This document shows, in pieces, positions 57,908 to 64,000 of a stretch of 64,000 nt of DNA; position 1 is the stretch's first letter, and each line of letters starts with the position of its first letter. Made by a program: the position numbers and the translations under genes. The stretch is from positions 1-64,000 of the forward strand of contig QPFY01000018.1 in assembly GCA_003665825.1 (NCBI GenBank). Direction: 5' to 3'. This stretch comes from Microbotryum silenes-acaulis (lineage: Eukaryota; Basidiomycota; Microbotryomycetes; Microbotryales; Microbotryaceae). Under the pieces are notes generated by a model. It was not told the origin of the DNA. It saw nothing but the letters and a program-made list of their open reading frames with translations, and made no database searches.

Positions 57908-58022
57908 AGTTACCCCTCCGCCCCGCGCCCAGGTCCCCCTACACCGGTCACTACCTCGTCGATTACACTACTTGCCTCAACCTCCCTTCGTGCTCTTATG
58001 GAAGCGTTCGAACGAGGGGGGG

Positions 58023-58907
58023 TGTTGAATTTCATTCTACTACAAGCGTTCGAACACTTCAACTTTGGGCCGCCGTTTGTCAGGACCGCCCAGTTTTCGG
58101 CGCCTCTTTCGCCGCCGCGCGCCTTCGCCTCGGCGCCTTTGCCCTCGCTGCCAAGCCGCCCCCCAGTCTTTCGCCTCGGCGCCTTCGCCTTCACAGCCAA
58201 GCCGCCCCCCTTTTGTTCGCCGCTCCCGCGCCAGCCTGTTCAACTCACGCTCGCGCGCCGCCGCCTCCACATCGGAACTTAGTCGGTCTACTTCTCCTGT
58301 CTTGCCAAGCCGTTGCCTCCGCCTAGCCACCGCCAGCTTGCCGCCACCGTCCTCATGTCTCATCGGCCATCCAGTGTATCGCCCATGCATGACGCCCGTT
58401 GTTCGCAACCTGGATCTTGTTGCTACGGATTGCCCAGCTCACCAACACTCGACCAAGGTAGATAAGTTTCCCTTCGTGTACATCGTCCAACACGACACCC
58501 CTCAGAGCCTTGATGGTCCGCTTGGAGTTCGGTCTTGTAGCTTCGCATTGTGCTAGCCCAGTTTGTCTTAGCGCGGCCCCTTGCTAGAACCTCACCCGAC
58601 TCGCGCGCCCCTGTGCCTTTCTTCCTCTTCTCTACCGCTTCCCAACATTAGCCAGACAGCTAATCTTCGGTAGAGAACAGGTTAGTTGCAATCATCATAC
58701 CGCTTCCCAACATTAGCCAGACAGCTAATCTTCGGTAGAGAACAGATCGTCCAGCCGCACCGCGTCCGTCTCATCAGACCGCGCCAGTGCCGCCTCACGA
58801 CTTCTCCTGTCGACCGTCCGTCGCATCCTTGCCACGTCGACGCTCCACTAGTAGCCCTAGCGGTCGCTACGCCAAATTCCGATAAGCCCTACAGTCCACA
58901 TTCAACA
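58023..58907 (+). repeat. B LTR 3
   Basis: 885 bp, same as LTR 1 and 2, unit at 58681-58745. The right flank is the ccggg duplication and then the X2 ORF. Confidence 0.93.
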
Positions 58908-61796
58908 CCGGGCAGGTGCGATCAGTTCCGTCGGGTCGACGGGCGAGGTTTCGAGCAGAGCAGTGGCGCCAGAGGCGAGGTAGGCAACAGGCGAGGGGGA
59001 GTGAAGCGCAGCATCAACGTCGTCAGGGAATTCCTGCGCAAGGCAGAGGGACGCAACATCACCAGAGCGTGGCAAGAGGTCGATGGGATCGGGCGATTCG
59101 GATCGAGCGGGCGAGGGTGGCGCGGGTAATGGACGTGGAGCCACCGGTCGCGGGGATGGACAGGGCGTGGAGATGGCCGAGTCGGAGCTGCCTTGGTCAG
59201 AGGCGCAGGAGGTTGGGGAATCCCGGTCGGAGTGGTCACCAGTTTGGGATATGGGAGAGCCTTGGTCAGAGGCAGGAGGCGCGCGTGAGTCCTGGTCAGG
59301 GATGTCACGGGCCGGGGAGGGACGGCGCAGGCCTTGGTCAGAGGCAGCGGGCACAGGTCCAGGGAGCTCAGCGCGAGGCGCCAGAGAGCGAGGGGAAGCA
59401 ACGAGCAAAGGCTCAGAGTGGTCTACCTGGTCAGGGTAAATGTCGGCGGCCACAGGAAGCGGAATGGCGCCGGTGTGGGTGTTGGCCACAGGCTGCAGGG
59501 CGGGGAAATCAGATTCACGAAAGACGACGTTGCGACTGAGGATAATTTTGCGTGTAGCCGGGTCGAAGAGGCGATAGGCCTTTGCATGGTCGTCGAGCCC
59601 TACGAAGATGAGTGGCACGGCCTTGGGGTCGAGGTCGGTGCGCTTAACCGAGGGGAGGCAGTGCCAAGCGCGGCAGCCAAAGGCACGCAGCGAGGAGACA
59701 TCCGGTGCGACGCCATGCCAGCGAGTGTCGGGAATATCGCCACGGATGCCCGCATGGGGCATCAAGTTCTTGCAGTGCACGAAGTACTTGGCAGCTTCGG
59801 CCCAGAGACGTGTATCGGCGCCGGCCGAGTAGAGCAAAGCAAGGATACCCTCTTTGATGGTCCGATTGGTGCGTTCAACACGTCCGTTTTGTTGAGGCGT
59901 GTACGGAATAGTGAGTTCGCGACGGATGCCCTTGGTCAAACAGAAGTCGACAAAGTTGCGCAGAGTGAACTCGCCACCATTGTCAGAGCGAATGGTTTTT
60001 ACCCGATCACCCGTGGTGTTCTCTACCTCAAGAATCCAGTTGCGGAGACGGTGAAAGACGTCGCTCTTGTAAGTGAGGAGGATGCACCAATGTTTGCGGG
60101 TGTAGTCGTCGACAATCACAAGCATGTAGCGATGACCGCCGAAGCTGGCTCGAGGCATTTGGGCAACGTCGACATGGACAAGGTCCAGACGGCCAGACGC
60201 AATGGACTGGGAACGACTGAAAGGAAGGGCGTGCGCTTTGGAAGCGAGACAAGCATTGCAATTGAAGGACCTAACCTCCTCCTCTGAATATACCCAATCC
60301 ACCCCAGTGACCAAGCCTTTCTGCACGACGTTCTTGAGTTGCGCAACGGGTAAATGCGCGAAGCGACGGTGCAGAGTCAGCAAGGAAACTCTGTGAGGGG
60401 TGGCAAGGAGGGCATTGGGCATACAGGGTGAGGGTGCGACGTTTAACGCGTACAGGTCATTTGCAACGGCTTGAGCAGTGGCAACAACGGTGCCAGAGGA
60501 GTTGCTGATCTTGGCGCAGCCGGAGCCAAAGGAGATGCTGAACCCAAGGCGATCCAATCGTCGGACGGACAGCAGGTTGCACGGCAGGGATGGCACCAAG
60601 AGGACATCGGTCGCCACGACGGGGCCAGCTGGAGTCGATATGCGGACAGAGCCACAACCGGTGGAGGGGAGGGAACCGGCAACTCCAGCAACAGGCGGGC
60701 CGGTGAACGAGCGCAGCGTCGAGAATAGTGAACGGTCGTTGGCCATGTGACGATTTGCACCGGAGTCGAGGAGCCATGCCGATTTGGGAAACGGTGACGG
60801 AGTGGCAAGGAGACAGGCGGTGAACGTTGTGGGCTCGGGCATCTCGACAACGGCGGGAGAGGCGACGGCTGGGGTACCCTTCTTACGTCCTCGCGAACTC
60901 GCTCCGGTGGAAGCCTTGCGGGCGCGGAAAGCGGCGGCCCAGGCGGTGTCAGGACAATCTCTGAGCCAGTGCAGTTGGCGACATGTTGGGTTGGGGCATG
61001 GTCCGGGAACGGCGCGGTGCTGGGGGGTGGCGACAGCGACAGCGGGAGCTTCAGCCGGACGAGCCTTGATCTCCCGATAGATGCGGTCGAGGATGTCGGC
61101 CGCGGGAGGTAAGGTACCGGATGTGCCCTGAGCATTCACGAAGGTTGTGCGCCATGCGGAGAGGGACGATGGCATCCTCGCGAGTAGGTGAGACGCAAGC
61201 AGGGAATCTGTGGTGACGTTGGAGTCGGCGAGAAGTCGAGAATCGTTGTCAAAGCGATCACGAAACTGGAGGAATGCGTCGGGGCTGTCGGGCATGGGCT
61301 CGGGGCTGAAGAGGCGAGCGACGACGGGTAGGAGGTCGACAGCCGAGACGGCGCCATATCGCATGCGGAGAGCCACCCAAATCTTGTGGCCGCTGTGGGC
61401 GTCGCCGAAGTAACGAGAGAGACCGGGAAGAACCATCCGTGGGTCGACGGCGGCGCAGATGGAGGCGCGAGCGTAGTGATCCCATAGTGGGACGTAGGAC
61501 GGGGGCCAAGATGGATGGGGTACACCGGATTGAAGGTATCCGAGGACGTCGGAGGGTAGGCGGGAGCACAGCGTAAGGACCCAGTCCTGGTAGCCGTTGG
61601 CGTCGCGGAGGAGATCGGAGGCAGCGAAGGCTGCGACTTGCGTGGGCGGGCGAGGTGGAGGAACCGCGAGCGTCGTGGCGGGGCCTACGGACTTGCTGTC
61701 GGCAGGCGCGGACTTGGTGTCGTCAAGCGCAGACATGCTGAGTCGTGCGGAGCGCCGGGCAAAGCCGGGCGGTGCGAAGGACGCAAAGTTCGACAA
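58908..61796 (-). CDS. X2 Gag-protease-integrase (N-terminal part)
   Basis: Minus-strand start at 61796 (MSNFASFAPPG) or at the internal MSALDDTKSA, which corresponds to the X1 start. Gag is followed by CPNPTCRQLHWLRDC, protease LLDSGANRHMA, HHCC, integrase DDE (LVHVDV, SDNGGEF, NGRVERTN) and the ASDQGS-rich linker. It is open up to TELIAPAR, where the B array inserted. Together with 52122-53674 the X2 frame was intact before that insertion. Confidence 0.9.
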
Positions 61797-61845
61797 AGGC
61801 GGACACGGGAGTGGCCGCGCTGGTAGGTCGTTCGGGCTTATAACC

Positions 61846-62333
61846 TATGAAGTTACGACGACTGCTCAAGCAGTGGTAAGGCTCTGATCGACGGACCAAG
61901 GAGACCAGACCAAGAAGTTGCTTGTTACACACCTGCTCAAGCAGTGGTAAGGCTCTGATCGACGGACCAAGGAGACCAGACCAAGAAGTTGCTTGTTACA
62001 CACCTGCTCAAGCACTACAGTGAGTTATGATAGCTAGTAAAGATAAAGGAAGAAGGAAATGTAGTGCTCACCTGCTCAAGCAGTGGTAAGGCTCTGATCG
62101 ACGGACCAAGGAGACCAGACCAAGAAGTTGCTTGAGCAGGAGAGAGAGAAGCGCGGAGCCATTTGGCTCGGGTGAGCGCGCGGCTGGGTCTGCCACCTTT
62201 GTCAGGCGCACGGACCCAACCCAGGAAAGGGAGAGAGCCTAGGTGTGGAAGGCAGGCCAAAAAGGAGGTAAGATGAGACCAAGAAAAGGAGGCATGATGC
62301 GAGAAGGAAACATAAGAGTTTGTCAATCTCACA
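61846..62333 (-). repeat. X2 5' LTR
   Basis: 488 bp, same architecture as the 3' LTR. Starts (minus strand) TGTGAGATTGACAAAC and ends AACTTCATA before the PBS. Confidence 0.9.
61862..62071 (-). other. Three tandem intron-like units in X2 LTR
   Basis: Minus-strand order: 62071-62004 (68 bp, GTGAGC...GAGCAG), 62003-61933 and 61932-61862 (71 bp each, GTGTGT...GAGCAG). Each is preceded by CAG. The first contains CATAACTCAC, and all end CTTGAGCAG. X1 has two such units in its 5' LTR and none in its 3' LTR. Confidence 0.6.
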
Positions 62334-64000
62334 ACGATACGAACGTCGAAACAACGAACGATCAAGCTCTGCAACGTCTACTACGTTCCCGACCTTCCGG
62401 CAAACCTGATCTCGGTCATGCAGCTGCGCCGCGAGCGCATTTACACCCACTTTGGCAAGACCATCGAGCTCCGGTCACAAGGTCACCTCATAGGTGTCGC
62501 ATCCCTCATTGCGAACAAATTGTCGACACTGGACGCCACCCCAATCCGCACCAAGGTATCACCGGTTGCAGCAGCCGCCATCCCTCTCCTAACTTTGCAC
62601 CAACGATTCGGCCACCTATCCCTTCCCAACCTGCGAAGGGCAGTCTCGTCGGGTCAACTACAAGGTCAAATATGGACGTACTCGGCGGCCGAATGCAAGG
62701 CCTTCTCCTGCGACACCTGCAAAGCGGCAAAGGCAACCAGGACACCTTTCCCAACATCGGACTCTCGCGCTTCGCAACCACTCGAACTGGTTCACTCCGA
62801 TGTCCTCACTCTGCCCGAACCAGCCACCGACGGGGAACGATATGTTGTCACCTTCATCGACGATTTCTCCCGAAAGACGTGGGTCAGCGCGCTGAGAAAC
62901 AAGAGTCAAGTCTTCGACACCTTCCAGCGTTGGCACACCATGATTGAACGCTCAACGGGCCTCAAGCTCCGCACGTTACGAACGGACAATGGCGGCGAAT
63001 ACACGTCCAAAGCCTTCATTGAGTACTGCTCTCACCACGGCATTACCAGGCAGCTCACAATCCCGTACACCCCGGAGCAGAACGGCCGAGCCGAAAGGAC
63101 AAACCGCACGATCATCGAGGGGACGATCGCCCTGCTCCAGCACTCGGGACTGCCCATGACACTCTGGCGAGAGGCCCTCCGGTACGTTGTTGACACCAAG
63201 AACCTCAGCCCGCACAGCGCCATCGACCACAAGATCCCGGACGCTGTCTGGTTTGGCAAACCTCCCAGCACGGCAAACCTGAGGGTATTCGGATGCCGCG
63301 CCTGGCACACCACCCCTCAGCACAAGCGAGCAAAACTCGACCCCAAGGCCAAACCATTCATCTTCGTTGGCATCGATAACAGATCGAAGGCCTGGACGCT
63401 TTACGACCCGGCCACAACTTCGTTCTTCCAGAGCCGCGACGTCCTATTCGATGAGAAAGTCTTCCCCGCTCGAGATGCCCCGATCGACCAACCGAAACCT
63501 CACATGACGTCCACCACTGGCGACTGGACCTTTGTTGACGCTGCACATGGCTCCCGCGCGGCACCACCTCCGTCCCTCCAACCTGTCGTGCACGAAAATC
63601 GATTTGCCGCGCTTGAGACCAACGCGAGTGACGACACAACGATCGACATGTCCGACGATGGCTTTGACACACCGTCCGACATGTCCAGGGCTCAGTTCTC
63701 GCCATCACCTCCTGCGTCGGACGTGACCGATGACTCGGCCGACCCAATCGACTTCTTGTCATGCCCGTCTCGCGCCGCTGCCTTCGCCGCCACCACCGCT
63801 GGTTCATCAGTCGTCGAACTCGAAGGGCCAACCGAGGACCCCCAAAATTGGTCGCAGGCGGTCAAGTCAGGTAAAGAGGAGATCTGGAGGCAAGCAGCAG
63901 CCGATGAGTTTCACTCCCTTGCCACCGAGTACAAATGCTTCACCCCGGTCAACTCCTCCTCACTGCCCCCCGGTGCCAAAGTCCTTGGATCCAGGTTCAT
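62334..64000 (+). CDS. Z polyprotein continued: protease end, integrase, linker, start of RT
   Basis: Continues Z after X2, open to the window end. Blocks: PDLPANLISV (end of protease), LLTLHQRFGHLSLPNLRRA and CDTCKAAKA (HHCC), [27 protein letters not shown] and PEQNGRAERTNRTI (integrase DDE), then GCRAWHTTPQHKRAKLDPKAK (C-terminal integrase). An acidic linker includes SADPIDFLS, and the RT begins with WSQAVKSGKEEIWRQAAADEF and ends at KVLGSRF. No stop is seen in about 555 codons. Z was therefore intact before X2 inserted. RT core, RNase H and 3' LTR lie beyond the window. Confidence 0.88.

Larger units (their letters stand above)
53675..58907 (+). mobile_element. Tandem array of Gag-only element B (LTR-gag-LTR-gag-LTR)
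   Basis: Three 885-bp LTRs and two 1289-bp internal regions alternate with a period of exactly 2174 bp. The whole array is flanked by one 5-bp duplication, ccggg (53670-53674 and 58908-58912), in the X2 ORF. By eye the copies are identical, so the array formed very recently as one insertion followed by recombination, or inserted as an array. Each internal region holds only a PBS, a gag ORF and a polypurine tract (seven G). Confidence 0.95.
51616..62333 (-). mobile_element. Copia element X2, split by the B array
   Basis: About 5.5 kb without the insertion. LTRs are 488 bp each; target duplication acgat (51611-51615 and 62334-62338) in the Z protease. PBS GGTTATAAGCCC on the minus strand at 61834-61845. 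It is the same family as X1 with long LTRs at both ends (three GT...AG units each). Confidence 0.93.

Overview
The whole 64 kb window is a retrotransposon graveyard and nursery. I find no host gene, rRNA, tRNA gene or CRISPR array. All coding sequence belongs to non-LTR (LINE) elements, to at least six families of Ty1/copia-type LTR elements, and to one Ty3/gypsy chromovirus. The DNA is GC-rich. The LINE carries an endonuclease and a terminal zf-RVT knuckle, and the copia elements are primed by initiator tRNA-Met. Together with the chromovirus this suggests a fungal genome, probably a GC-rich basidiomycete. The organism is an inference only. Such dense nesting is typical of centromeric or other heterochromatic regions, but nothing here proves a centromere.

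Family names used here are working names: A, B, C, X, Y, Z (copia-like), V (a copia fragment) and G (gypsy). Layout: 1-1701 is the decayed 3' end of a LINE with a poly(A) tract. 1902-5200 is the 5' half of a second, frame-broken LINE in the same orientation. 5545-5859 is a lone LTR of family A. 5860-7078 is a minus-strand Gag-only element (B'). 7079-9485 is the 5' half of a C element (C3), fused to the middle of an A element (A2, 9486-11615). Y1 (11616-29268) sits in A2 and was itself opened by the chromovirus G1 (13928-21370) and by the intact copia element X1 (21669-26846). 29269-38530 holds fragment V and the 3' half of an A element (A1), with a solo Z LTR, a complete C element (C1, 31950-37176) and a solo B-type LTR inserted in it. 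38531-47667 is a minus-strand Y element (Y2) opened by the complete element C2 (39963-45190). At 47668 begins a deep nest: A3 in Y2, Z in A3, X2 in Z, and a tandem LTR-gag-LTR-gag-LTR array of the Gag-only B element in X2. Z runs off the right edge.

Target-site duplications of 5 bp can be read for C1 (tcggg), C2 (ctggg), X1 (gtccc), X2 (acgat), G1 (gggtg), the solo Z LTR (ccgcg), the solo B LTR (cagtg) and the B array (ccggg), so the order of insertion is well supported. The flanks of Y1 and Y2 only make sense if 29269-38530 was inverted by recombination between the two inverted Y copies. After un-inverting, A2 and A1 become one A element carrying Y1 with a gtggc duplication.

The most unusual biology is at the LTR/leader boundary. 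(1) LTRs of five families (B, C, X, Y, Z) each contain a 65-80 bp unit (one to three per LTR) that begins with a strong splice-donor-like GT and ends with AG. The end of each unit repeats the sequence just before its donor. B, C, X and Z also exist without it. (2) Families B, C, X, A and Z have a primer-binding site matching the anticodon stem-loop of initiator tRNA-Met. That site necessarily contains AUG, and the Gag-only B elements use this AUG as their start codon; A, C and X have changed it to AUA, and Z turns it into a four-codon upstream ORF. (3) B encodes only Gag, whereas Z begins at a protease with an N-terminal hydrophobic segment and no Gag. They share LTR termini, PBS and a 12-nt LTR motif, which suggests a split Gag/Pol pair.
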